The position numbers were made by a program, and so were the translations under genes. Below the pieces are notes generated by a model. The model saw only the letters and a list, made by a program, of their open reading frames with translations, had not been told where the DNA came from and made no database searches. From Pascua guehoae (lineage: Eukaryota > Basidiomycota > Tremellomycetes > Trichosporonales > Trichosporonaceae): a DNA stretch of 64,000 bases. Shown here piece after piece: positions 32,992 to 44,187 of this stretch. The first letter of the stretch is position 1. Each line of letters begins with the position of its first letter. The stretch covers positions 833,962 to 897,961 of the forward strand of contig BCJX01000009.1 of assembly GCA_001600415.1 (NCBI GenBank). Direction: 5' to 3'.

Positions 32992-35108
32992 GGGTGGAGC
33001 AGGTCTTCAAGGTCGGTTAGGAATGAGGAGAGTATGAGGTTGCAGAGACCACAGTGCCAACAAGCGGCATAAATTATTGCATGGGTGCGTAAGTGGAGCA
33101 GAGCCCTTGAGAGGGCGAAGCATCAAGTCGTTGGGAAACGATGCCAAAGGAGGCCCGATGGTTCTTAACCCCTTCTTGCTCTCCTTTGAGCACCTGGATG
33201 TTGTAGAGTGGCGTGGCGAATGGCGAACCATACAAACAATCATAGAGGACAGGTGCAGAGCTGATACCAACGGGCCGAGCTTCAGTGTTGTTGCATGTGC
33301 TGTCGGACACGTGTCCCACGCGTGCGGCAGCCACGCTCGATGAGGAGAGAACCGGGCCCCGTTTATTGTCACTGCCTTTGTCAACACATATGTACACATG
33401 GCAAAAGAGTGGGTAACAGCCACTGTCCATTGCAACAGTGTGCTTGCCAAAGCGACGCTAGCTTGCCAAACACCGGGCAACACAAGTACCGAGGACTACC
33501 GTACGTGCCCCCACCCCATTCCATGAGCATGTGCCACCACGGCGCCCCAGGTCGTTGGGCCGCCACTCTATTCACCAGTGGCGCCGATGGCCGTGCCCCA
33601 TGGAGGCCTCGCCGTCGCCAAGCTGTCACATTTGGCCAGGACGACTGCGTCGCCGCCGCCGCATAGGGTGGTTGCATGGCGTTTACCTCGACATCCGTAG
33701 CTGGTACAAGCGCTAGAATAGCCCGCATACGCGCTAGTCTGGGCGGCTGTCGATCCGCTAGCCCGAAGAAGGTGCCGATACACAGCTGAAACGCGCACGC
33801 ACGTACCCTGCATGAGGCCGCGACGTTCTTTTTTTTTTTTTGGCTGCTTCTTTTCTTCTGGCTCTCTTCTGGTTCATATGACGGTACATTCGTACTGTCG
33901 TACCATTGTCGAGTACAATCTGCGCAGTACATACTCTCAAATGATGGCCATTCTCACAGTCATGCTGTGAGTGGCTGCCCATACACGTGGCCAAGGTCGG
34001 TTGGGGACGTGGAGACAAGAAGGCAAAAAAAAAAGTAGAAAAAGAATGGGCCGCAACTCGCTCGGAGAGCTCGCTTCCGATTATGCGTCTCCGACAAGCG
34101 CGGATGTGGCGTTTCCTTGGCTCTCGCACCAAACCGCAATGTCTCTCCTATCTTCTTTTTTCAACCCTTCCTTTCCCCTTCCCCCCTTTTGCCCCTTCAC
34201 CAGACCGTCTGGACTTTTTTCTCTCTTTTTTTTTTTGTCTGGTGTCGCTTGGCACCCGATATCACTGACGTGTGCCCAGCGCTTCTGCGGGACTACCCTT
34301 TGTGGCTGGAGGGTGTTACAGGTTGCGACTAGGCGTGCTGTGGCGCGTGTGTGGCTAGAGTAGCGTGTCCGAAACAGGCTGGGTGGCACAGAGGTTGAGG
34401 TGAGGTGAGGTGACCAGGCTTGAGTGTGCACGCGCAGCCGTCGTGGCGTGGACCGACAGTGGTCGGGTGGGGTGGGCCATGGTTTGACTGTGGCGCCAGT
34501 GCTCCCTTGGCTGGGCCACACGCGCGCCACAGGCTGTTTTCAATTGATTGTCTCAAAACCTCAATCGGTGGCTTGATTCTGGCGTCTGTGGGGGGCTTCC
34601 GACTTCTGGCTTCTTTGCCTATGGCCCCCCATTTGCACAATACCCTACGCCGTCACGCACGTTTGGTGGCTGAGGGGGCGGTGCACCCGGCCCAGAAAAA
34701 AAAAGGAGGCTTTTATCAGCTTCCGAGGCCTCCATTCCACTCCCATTCCAACCATATTGCGGGAAACTAGCCGGCCGCCCCCGCCAGCTCTCCCAATTCA
34801 GTGCACGGAAGCTTGGCGTTTCACCATGGTACCCAATCTGCACCCGTCGGTTCGACAATACTGATGCGGCCACCATGGGAGGCCCGGCAATCTTTCCGGC
34901 CTGTTTGCTCGGACCGAGCAATCGATCAGGCATCAATGAGGCGTCTCGCGTCGGCATGTGGCGTTTCGCTGAATCCTCTGGCAGAGCGCCAGTTGTGTAA
35001 TGTTAAAACGTCTTCTTGTGTAAGAGTTATATAAGCGAGGGGCCGCCCCAGGAAGAAGCCCGAGTAGTCATAACCTTTACAGGGGCTCGGGTGGGGTAGT
35101 GTCAGCCA
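32992..35108. other. Gene-poor region, part 1
   Basis: About 2.1 kb with no supported gene. It includes homopolymer tracts (T runs near 33830 and 34220, A run near 34025) and pyrimidine-rich stretches. A TATATAAG element lies at about 35027-35034. Open frames here lack splice support and protein-like composition. Confidence 0.45.
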
Positions 35109-35223
35109 TGATTGACATTGTTGATATGGGCAAGAGGTTTGCAGGGAGTGGGAATATGGAGAACAGAGCCGAGCCGAACTTGGTTGATGCTAAGGAGCTC
35201 CCTGGCCAAGAGCAATGACGGTC

Positions 35224-35289
35224 GATGACTGTGTCGAAAGCCCACCTCCAACGGTGGATGACTGTGTCGAAAGCACACCACCCACCTGC
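35224..35289. repeat. 33-base direct duplication
   Basis: Two adjacent 33-base units (35224-35256, 35257-35289) read DDCVESPPPTV and DDCVESTPPTC on the plus strand. Several of the differences are at third codon positions in that frame. The opposite strand is open too. Confidence 0.7.
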
Positions 35290-35652
35290 AGAAGCGACAG
35301 GTATTCGACAAGTGGCGATTGATGAAGATGACCTTGGGTTCGGGCGCGCTTAACAATACCATGATGCCGCCGCAGGAGTGGCATGTGTGGAGTTGCCCCC
35401 ATGGAGGATGATAATCCAAACTCATCGTTCTGTCAGAAAAGCCGAATGCTCTGCTAGCGCCGGATGGTCTGCTGTTCGAACAATACTGCCATTGCCCCAA
35501 GTACCATCTCGAATTGTGCCATCGAGGGCTTGCCTGCGAAGGGATACCTGAGTGCATGCGAATTGAATAAAAGCAATCTTGGGCAGGGTGGCGAGCCATC
35601 AAGTGTCATGAGGGACTTGGGCCAATGACTTTGGGACTGATATCCAGTGATT

Positions 35653-35733
35653 CATCACCAGTGCCTCGTCATCAGTGCCTCGTTGTCAATGCCTCATCAG
35701 TGCCTCATCGTCAGTACCTCGTCGTCAGTGCCC
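35653..35733. repeat. Minisatellite, units like CAGTGCCTCGTCGT
   Basis: About six degenerate units of 12-15 bases sharing AGTGCCTC followed by GTC/ATC variants. Confidence 0.65.
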
Positions 35734-35818
35734 AGCGGCCACGTTCTGTGCACACCATCAATGGCGCCCACTTTGATAAAAGTGTCCGCGCGACGGAGGC
35801 GTTGGACGTGCAGCAACA

Positions 35819-36288
35819 TCATAAACACACACGCACGGTCAGAGGTGCATATCTCAAGTGCACAGGTGTGAGGCGCTGCAATGGATCGCCAGCTACCATG
35901 TTGCGAGACTGAGGGCAGTGCGGTGGCGGTGGTGAGGCAGTGTAGTTGGAGGGTCTGTGGTCTGTTGAGTTGCTGTGTCGGCTCGGTGTCCGTGAGGACA
36001 ATGACGAGCGTGGATCGACCACTGCCGCTCGGGTAGGTGCGGACGTTGGGACATTGCCTGTGCGACTTGCCCCGAGCGGCGGTGTGGCACCGCGTCATAG
36101 CCTTTTGGAGCCAAAGGGATGACTGTCGGGTTGGACTTCGATAACGACGTGCAGGTGTTTCGCTAACCTCGATAAAGAGTTGTGCACACCTATGGACAGT
36201 TAGGACATGCAGCACTTACTGACAGACACGTAGCTGTGAAGTGAAACTGGGGGGTTGAGCAAGTTGGGACCTGGTGGCATTGAAGATG
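35819..36288 (-). pseudogene. Possible gene or relic with one canonical intron
   Basis: On the minus strand an ATG at about 36282-36280 (MPPGPNLLNPPVSLHSYVSV) leads to a perfect GTAAGT donor, CTAAC branch and TAG acceptor (intron 36219-36190), but the intron would be only 30 bases. The following frame hits a TGA unless a second intron is removed, then runs open to 35819 with a Pro/Ser/Thr-rich product. The N-terminal composition resembles the nearby orphan genes. It may be a degraded family member. Confidence 0.25.
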
Positions 36289-36678
36289 GAACTGGGGACA
36301 GTGGACACAGTAACGAGTGCCGCAGCGGGCTGAATGCTGCTCTGTATGGGTTCCAAGCTGGCCGGCCCTCAGGAAAGCGCGCAGAAGCAGTCCAGCGTGA
36401 CCCTCGACGCATCTCGCTTGCCCGGACCAGCTGTTTCGCGTTTCAGGGAGAGCGCTCTAGATATCATTCTGGCCATGGAGAGCCCAGGCATCATGATGGT
36501 GATCGAGATATCGCATGCCTGTAGGTTGGACGCGTATACGCTGCTCGCGGCTATACCAGCTGCAATGGTTTTGCAAGATGCGACATCGGAATATCTCCTC
36601 CGGAGTTCATCGGCGTTCAGAAGGTATCTATCTGCGGGGGACGATGTCTTTCTGGGGTAATCAGGGGGCAAGGAGATG

Positions 36679-36881
36679 TCAGACGGAGCAGAAATCCTGG
36701 AATCCTGCCAGCCCCATATGGCGACAGCTGGAAACAGCCGTTGTATTGGCTGCGCAGGCGCAAGCGCAACCGCAGCCGTCAACGCAGACGCAAAAGGGGT
36801 TGTGGGTCTCGCCGTGGGTCGTGCATGTGACCCCGTCTGGGCAGTGCGGATCATGGAATGCGTTACCTTTTCGATCGCGAA

Positions 36882-36920
<39 letters not shown>

Positions 36921-36933
36921 CTACGAGTCCCAT
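36679..36933 (-). CDS. Cys/His-rich short reading frame of unknown status
   Basis: An 84-codon frame starting MGLVDEHEHEHEHEHEHV, then a Cys-rich stretch with several C-x-C pairs (FCVCVDGCGCACACAA). The composition resembles a metal-binding peptide. However, both the HE run and the CxC run are produced by hexanucleotide microsatellites, so the frame may be a repeat artefact. Confidence 0.2.
36883..36920. repeat. (GTGCTC)n microsatellite
   Basis: About six hexamer units in the gene-poor region. Confidence 0.85.
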
Positions 36934-39900
36934 AAGCCCTAGATATATCCTGCTTCAGGTCCTGCACGTACGAGCCGTGCGCAGAGGTGCAACGTTTTTT
37001 TTCCTGATATCATACCTGAGCTGCTGTTGTTCAAGAGATCCTGATCGCTTGTGCACATCCAATTCAGCTCCAGGAGACGAGAAATGGGGCACCAACAGCC
37101 ACCGCGTGAAGGGCGCATGCCATACGCTTGCACCGTTCTGTATCCACCTCGCACCAGAGTCGTGCAGTCCCTCGAAACGTGCCCCTCGTTCAAGACGCCG
37201 AGTCTTGTCCTCTCTCGGTCAGCAGACAAATGTCGGGACCCAAGTGCACGGCGGTTGCTAGCGCCGGCGGCGCGGCGTGGCGTTGAGCGCCCGGACGTTG
37301 GCCAATATCAGACTACTACTGCTGATCTGCTCATGGCCAGTGCCAGCCTGGCCAGCGTGGCTGACAGACACACCGACAATACACGTCCAACAATGTCAAG
37401 CTCTCGGGTCCTGCTCTGCCAACATGCCACCCGACATAGCCGACGCCACGCCGGTGGCGCCACGGAGCGCCGTCTTTGGTGGGGGTTGTCGACAACAATA
37501 ACCAAATACCCAAAGAAACGAAATCCAAAAGAAAATTAAAACTGGTATCCCGATGCCTGCAACAAGACAATGGTTGTCTGCAGCGCCATGGCCCCTGCGC
37601 CCCAGGCGGCGAGGCGTCATACCATGGGCCCCATGGAGCGGTAGGCCGACAGCGCCACCCGTGATGCTTGTTGTTCACTGTGCGTGCCGCATGCCGCTGC
37701 CGCCACAAGTGCCCTCGACGACAACTTTGACCAGCGCCTGGGCGCCATCATTCCGTCAAGCACACGTTAGCGTTATTGTCTGCTGACTGATACTACACTG
37801 TACTCTCTCGTTCATTAGATTTGTCTACGGATTTCTCTCCCGTCGCCCTTTGGCAGAATCCCAAGACATGACCAAGCACCGTTACTTGTGCTGCACCGTG
37901 GATGCGGGGTGGGAACACGCGGTGAAATGTATCCTCTGGCAGGCACTAATCGCCAATAGCACCTGGTCCTTTCCTGCTCCATGCTCGAGTGTTGTCAAGT
38001 GGACACATGTGGCGGCGGCCTGCTTCAAAGGTAGCGTTACGCGTCACACCTTTTTTTTGACCCAGATCTGTTCCCTGTGGCTCGTTGCATTGCACATGGC
38101 GCTCAGACTCGCCGGCATGGCCCTGCATGCATGCATAGCATAGTAACAGGTTCCTGGGCGGAAAGTGTCCAAGTATGAGACGCCGCCCCAAGACGCCGCT
38201 GCGGAGTGCAAAGGGTACAGAGCTCCCCTGTCTGGTCCGCCCTGCTTTGGGGGTTCGTATCGACCGTGCATCAAGTGGCCGCTCGTCCGAATGGCACAGT
38301 GCCCCATGCCCCAAACGCCACCGTACGCCACCGCCCAGGTCTTTGGCGGTCCGACTCGGCGCCACCAAACGCGCCAAAAACCATTGTGACCGCTGGGTTT
38401 CATGGCTTTAGGCGGTTTCGTGGACTGGCGGACCGACTGGTGCCGAGGCATGTCTCCGAGTGCGCACCTGCCAAGCACAAGCATGAACGCGGAATGTAAG
38501 CCAGCGTCGGCGTCACGACTGTGTCGGCTGTCGGCGACGACATACCAGCAAGAGAATCATAGTCATACCCGGTAAAGACGCTGCCCATCGCCGAGCTGGA
38601 GTTGCATCTGGACATCTGCCGTTAGCCTCGGCTGCTGGCTCCGCACAAGACGGACCCAAGGTTGGTTTCATGCTTCGTTCAAACCCTTCAACTTCAATGG
38701 TTCAGCGCTAGTGTATAGAGCACCTGAGTCCGGTAGGGCAGCGATACATCATTATCTGTGGATCATGCGCCGTCGGCAAGACCGCCGAGCTCGGGTCCCG
38801 GCTGCACGGTGGGGGCACCCCACAAACCCCAGACGCGCGGTTGGCGCCACGCAGGATTGAAGGCTGCTCGCACCCGAGTGCCCCTTGGGTCGCAATGTCA
38901 TGCAGAATGCTTGTGCACTCACTTGACGGGAATAAGATCCCTACATATGCAACATACGTTTATTATCCCCCCTCTTGGTTAACCCCTGATGTCTCTCGAG
39001 GTTTTGGGTCATGGGACAGAGGACTGATGCTGCAATTAACATGCATCACGGCGACTTGCAAAGTCAATAAAATGTGGCACCTACTCAGGGTTTGGACGGT
39101 TGTCAGGGCCATGTGCCACCACCGACCCAGATCTGTGGTTCTTTCGGGTGGCCCAGAATGGGGTTTGTGGATGGCTGAGAGTTATAGGGTATATCGGGTA
39201 GACAAAGCGTAAGCGAGGGGCCAGGCAGAATAATGTTTTAGCAGTAGCTAACGAGGCTGGGCGCCGCCGGTTGGTGACGAGGCACAAAAAGAACCTCTGA
39301 CAAGCTGGTCCATTGTTCAGGACGATTCAGGAAAACGCCACGCACGGCCAAACCACTCGCGAATCAAAATGTTAAAACGGTCGACCTTGTCCGACTGTGC
39401 TAGTCGGGCAACGACATGAAAGGATCCTGGCAAAGTGCCTGTGTGGCGCAGCAAGGCACGGCCATGGACGGCCAGCCAAGAAGGGCCCAGGTAGCAAGTA
39501 GGCTAGGCCAAGTGAAAGAGGAGAGGACATATGTGTGGGCAATGGCGCAATGGCCGTCTTGCACGGCGACCAGCACCATGCGGCGACGCCTTGCCGTCGG
39601 CCCGACCCTGTTGCAGTAGTATATGCCTATCATCCCGAGCTGCCGAGCTACCGAGGTCATCGAGGTCTGACGCTCCTCTGTATCCGCTAGAAACCTGTCA
39701 CTTCCTGCCCCGTCCGGGCGCCGAGCGCCACGTAGACATGGCAGCCGCTGGAGTCAGGCTGCGAAAACGGAGGCTGCGAAGCGCCAGGTTGCGGAACCAT
39801 ACGCATTCAACAAGACCTGGGGTGGTGGTTGACGGGGCTGACAGGTGCGCGTCGAGGCTGACGGGGCTGCCGGATGGCGGCGGTATCCTTAGTCAGTCCT

Positions 39901-41695
39901 ACAACGCCCGAGCACCTCACAACCTGCTTACAGCACCGCTGGAGGTGAGATGACTTGCTGCCAAGCCTACGCCACTGTCTGAACTGCGGTGGAAGCCGGT
40001 GCACGCGGTGCAAGTACGGACGAGGACCGTGGCCTGTGGGTTGAGTCCGTGGGCAGGTGGCACGAGGGGCCCATTCTTAGTGGGCATTAGTCGAGCCTGC
40101 AGACCGTCATTGTTCACCTGGCCGCCCAAACGTCAGTGTGGGGAGGGGGGGTTGCTTTTGCCCAGCTGCGTCCTGCAGGCGATGGGGTGGTGGGGTGGGG
40201 GTGCAGGGTAGTTGATCGCATACCTGTTCCAGCACCGGACAGGGCTGGACATGAAGGGTGAGGGGGGGACAAGAAGGTGCTACAGAGACAGGAGTAGGGG
40301 TGAGGAGAGAGAATCACGCACACCCAGAATCACGCAGTAAAGCAGTCAGTAGGAACACGAAGGCAGGCAGGAGAGAGACAGGACCCAGCACGCAGGAGAT
40401 TCAGGTGTCTGCACCAGCACCTAGGCCGTGCGCGGAAGAGCTCGGATGGTCGGATCGATGCGTCAACGAAGGATGATTGGCGTCGTATCGATCTACGAGA
40501 CGATGCAGAACAGCATTCCACAAGTGTATTTGATTTTTTCTCCTGTAACGGCGGAGGTCCAGGGTAGAGAGACGTTCAAGGCGCCTGTAGGCTGGCTGAA
40601 CGCCACCAACGGACGAAACGCGACGACAACGTTGGCCATGTTTCTGGCCAGTTGCCGTTTTCAGCGCTCCAGAGCACAGCCAGCGGACAGCCGCACCCCG
40701 CTAACCACCGCCACCACAACCTGCAACCTGTTGCACCCCGCCTGCGATGCATGCCGTGCATGTGGTGCATTCCCGGGCAGCAGCTGCATAGCTACTGTAC
40801 ATGCAGTGCACGAGCACAACCCACGCGACGTTGAGACAAGTTGACCGAGTTTTATCTCGCGGTCGCTCGTTGGTTAAGAGTGAGCCGTTACACCAGCTCG
40901 CCCATCTCTTGCGTCTATCCCCCCCCGTCCATCCCCTCCTCCTCTCCACACCACACCTGCTCTCGCTGCTGTCTGCGCCGCCCATCAGACTGCGCGCATC
41001 ACGACACGACTTGAAACGATCATCACGTCCTCACGCCCTCCCAAACACGCGTCCTCTAGCCCATCGCTAGCCCGCCTCCACCCCCATCACACCAGCTCGA
41101 CTGCTCCTCCCCCCTCGCTGCAAAGTCTAAACCGGCCTGTCACGACTGCGTCTGACATCTCCACATCTCATCATCCTTGTCGAAACGAACAGCTTTGCCA
41201 CCCCCAGCGCAACACTCGTCTTTGACACACCAGGCTGCAATTGCTCCATCCTGGACGGTAAGCTCGACTTTGGGTGGCGCTTGCGAAAAGTAACCGGGCT
41301 TACCAAAACGCGTCCTCCACCGCACTGTCCAACCCGTCTGTGCCGTCTCGTCCCTCGTCCCTCGTCCCACGTCCCAACTTGGCAAACCTCGTGTACCTGT
41401 GGCACCCAGAAACCAAACCACACCCAAAACCCACTCGCATCTGATTGGTCCAAACCCAGATCTGTGGCATTTGCACCCCCCCTCCGTCATACTGTACTAC
41501 TCGTAAGTCGCTCGTTGCCACCCATCCACCCCATCCCATTTTCTTCATCCATCCATCCATCATGTGTCCATTGCATCGCGTCAACTCTGCATCGCATCGT
41601 GACTGTGATGGCCGACTCGGTGTCCATGTTCTGCCGATGTAGACCGGGTGAACCAAGGTCTGATGGTTCCGTTGTCCTTTCCTTCCCTTTCCCCC

Positions 41696-41697
<2 letters not shown>

Positions 41698-41747
<50 letters not shown>
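41698..41747. repeat. Poly-C tract (about 50 bases)
   Basis: Uninterrupted C run; its exact length may be an assembly estimate. The opposite strand is a G50 run with quadruplex potential. Confidence 0.9.
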
Positions 41748-41748
<1 letters not shown>

Positions 41749-41938
41749 TCGTCGTGGCCGTGCGCGGTCCCAAAAACATGGGGCGCGCGCGCGTTTCTCG
41801 ATCTTTGCCTTGCTCGCACCCGTGCCTGTTGGTGGCGGGGTCTTGGATGGCTTCTTTTTCCAAACACTACACCCTGCAACCCAACCTTACAGAGTGTCTG
41901 GCCGTCTGCAGTGCCGCTGTGCTAGGCCGCTGTGCTGC

Positions 41939-41990
41939 CATGCAGTGCATGCAGTGCATGCAGTGCATGCAGTGCATGCAGTGCATACAT
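41939..41990. repeat. CATGCAGTG nonamer array
   Basis: About five perfect 9-base units followed by degenerate copies; each unit contains the palindrome TGCATGCA across the junction. Confidence 0.85.
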
Positions 41991-42590
41991 GCAGTGTATG
42001 CTGTGGGTTGCGCCCCTCGAGCCCTTCTGCGCCCAAAGCACCTTTCCATCCTCAATGTGCGCATGGGCCACCCACCTCTTCTGCGCACACCCTCCAGCCT
42101 CACGGCCAGTCTGCAGGTATACAGGCAGCCACACACATTGCACACACGGGCACAGACACATGCACACCCACCGACACACGTACACATCCACACATTGTGT
42201 TGGACGCGCGCGTGGACGCGTGCACTCTGTGTATCCGTGGGTGGGTGGGGATGACATGCTGCCAGGGGAATCACTGGATTGCCTCTGGCCACTCTGGCCC
42301 TGTTGATACCATGCCGCCGCCCCCGCCCCCCACCCCCACCGCTGCTGCCGAGCGGCCACCGCCACCATGGTGCGCGGCTCCTGCTGTCGCGTCCTTGTCT
42401 CTCCTGCGGTGGTGTTTTTTTTTTTTTCTTCCCTTCCCTTTCCTTCTGTATCAAGACTGAGATCGGCTCCCTATTTTCCTCCTGGCTCCCTTCCCTTTGC
42501 AACACGCACTGACCACCTCCGCTCTACCCTTGATACCCCACCCAACCACCCACACGCTCGCGGCTTGCGTCCACCCCTTCCCTTGCCTTC

Positions 42591-42613
42591 CCCTCCCCTC
42601 CCCTCCCCTCCCC
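42591..42613. repeat. (CCCCT)n microsatellite
   Basis: Four to five CCCCT units within the CT-rich leader. Confidence 0.7.
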
Positions 42614-42795
42614 TCTGTCTCTCTGTGTCTCTTTGTGTCGACCTTGTCATTCCGCCTTCTCGCTACCACATTCCCTTGGCCCTGCAACACACACCGCCTA
42701 TTTACCAACCGCGTCCGACTCCATGTATTCTCGATCTCCGCCTCGTCCGATACCCGCTTCAGACTCGACCTGGTTGGTCTGGTAGTTTGCAATCA

Positions 42796-42818
42796 CCCCC
42801 CCCCCCCCCCCCCCCCCC
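42796..42818. repeat. Poly-C tract (23 bases)
   Basis: Second long C run in the leader of the C2H2 gene. Confidence 0.9.
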
Positions 42819-44187
42819 AAACCGATCCTCTGAACCGTTCCCCGGGACTCTTGCTTTTTAATCAAAGAAACGCCAAGGGGAACCTGCACCCTTATACGAG
42901 CCTTACCTGTCTCGTCTTGGTAACGTGAGTTGACGCGCGCGCGCACGCGTGCCTGCGACGACGATGACGCCGACGATGATGCTGACGCTGCGCCTTCTCT
43001 GTTCCTGCTTGCAACTGGTATGCTGCGGATCCTGATCGATGGCGCTCTTCATTCCCTACCCACCCACCTCCCCATCCATCCACTCTGGTCTGGACAATCC
43101 AACCCAAACCCAAACCCAACCCAACCCACCCACCCACGCGCCCGACTCTGCAACCCAACCCCACACACCCAATCCTTGACCTTGCTCCCCCGCCGGCCCC
43201 GCCACCGCCGACTGTCTACCCTTTTCCACATTCCCCGTACCCCTCGTACCCCGCCGCCGCGCCGCCTCGTGGCGCCTTGCATACATACACACGCCATTGA
43301 CGCCATCCCCTCCAGTCCTCATCACCTCGTCCTCAAACTACTCTTCTCCTCTCTACCTCCCCCAAGGACTGTGACGCCTTCCGCGCCGCCGCCAAACGCC
43401 TCCGCCTCTCCGCTTGCCCCCGCCGCCTCTTCCGCTACCTCTCCCCACCGCCTCCCCCACTATCCGCAGCCGAGCCTCGGTCTCGGAAGCCCTCCTTCCT
43501 AATTCCCGCATCCTCCCTCGATTCTAAGCCTCCTCCGCCGTCCACGGTTACGAGCACCCCATCCCACTGCTCGTTACTCGCACTCACTTTTTTTTTTTCT
43601 GCTCGTTGTAAGTCGTCTCATCCCTAGGATTCTCCCCTCCTCCCCAACACAACTGGTTTTTTTTCTCCATTTATTCGTCGCCAAGTTGCAAGCTCCGTTC
43701 CGTTCCATTGCTCACTCATCAACCAGCCTTTAGCACGCGCGCCAAACGCGGTCGACTTTGAACCACAGAGTGGGACAATCTTGCCTTGACTTGCACCTGC
43801 ACGCGAATCCAACCGCGCCCCGCCTCGCCTCCTCTCACTCTCTCGCCCACTCGCTCTCTCTCTCGCTACATCGATCTCTTTCTTGATCGTTGCCCGTCGA
43901 TCGTGATCAACGCGACGATCCCTCCCTTTAGTCCGTCCACGCGCACGTCACCTGCGCCCTCGTTCACCCTCGCTCGCTCTCTCCCTCGTCTACCCGACGA
44001 CGACTTTTGCTTGTCACCTGCACCTGCACGCACCTGCACCTGCACTTGCACTTGCCAGCCAGCCAGCCACTAGCCAACCTAGCCTTGTGCTGATCTGTGC
44101 GCTACCTCGATAAGGAGACGCACAAGCACAGCAATCATAAACCTTACCCCCGAATACACACGACTCAAAGTGCACACCTCAGCTACC

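Larger units (their letters stand above)
35109..35819. other. Gene-poor region with a 33-base duplicated unit and a 15-base repeat array
   Basis: A short frame opens at 35109 (36 codons) below a TATATAAG element. A direct 33-base duplication (35224-35289) and a roughly 15-base tandem array (35653-35733) follow. I cannot assign a gene with confidence. Confidence 0.35.
36289..40850. other. Gene-poor region, part 2
   Basis: About 4.6 kb with no confidently assigned gene. It contains a GTGCTC hexamer array (36883-36920), a Cys/His-rich minus-strand frame (36679-36933), and isolated splice-like signals (for example a CTAAC-CAG acceptor on the minus strand near 38607) that I could not assemble into a gene. 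It could hold a non-coding transcript, degraded genes, or regulatory DNA for the transcription factor downstream. Confidence 0.4.
40851..44187 (+). promoter_or_regulatory. Pyrimidine-rich leader/promoter of the C2H2 factor
   Basis: About 3.3 kb upstream of the C2H2 start codon has strong plus-strand C/T bias, two long C runs (41698-41747 and 42796-42818), a CATGCAGTG nonamer array, a CCCCT array and many CACACC and CCATCC runs. Such CT-rich sequence is typical of fungal promoters and 5' leaders. Open frames here are homopolymeric (poly-Pro, or poly-Gly on the other strand) and rejected as genes. A long 5' UTR, possibly with introns, is inferred. Confidence 0.5.

Noticed and set aside
36515..37261. 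Plus-strand frame of 248 codons with a Cys-Ser run
   Set aside because: The CSCSCS run is the GTGCTC microsatellite; the rest lacks similarity or codon bias.
38752..38800. Walker-A-like GSCAVGKTA in a plus-strand frame
   Set aside because: A GxxxxGKT match is expected by chance in a window this size; an in-frame stop lies just upstream and no other NTPase motif follows.
41648..42460. Plus-strand frame with poly-proline and its minus-strand poly-glycine counterpart
   Set aside because: Created by the C50 homopolymer and flanking CT-rich leader; no start context, splice signal or protein-like composition.
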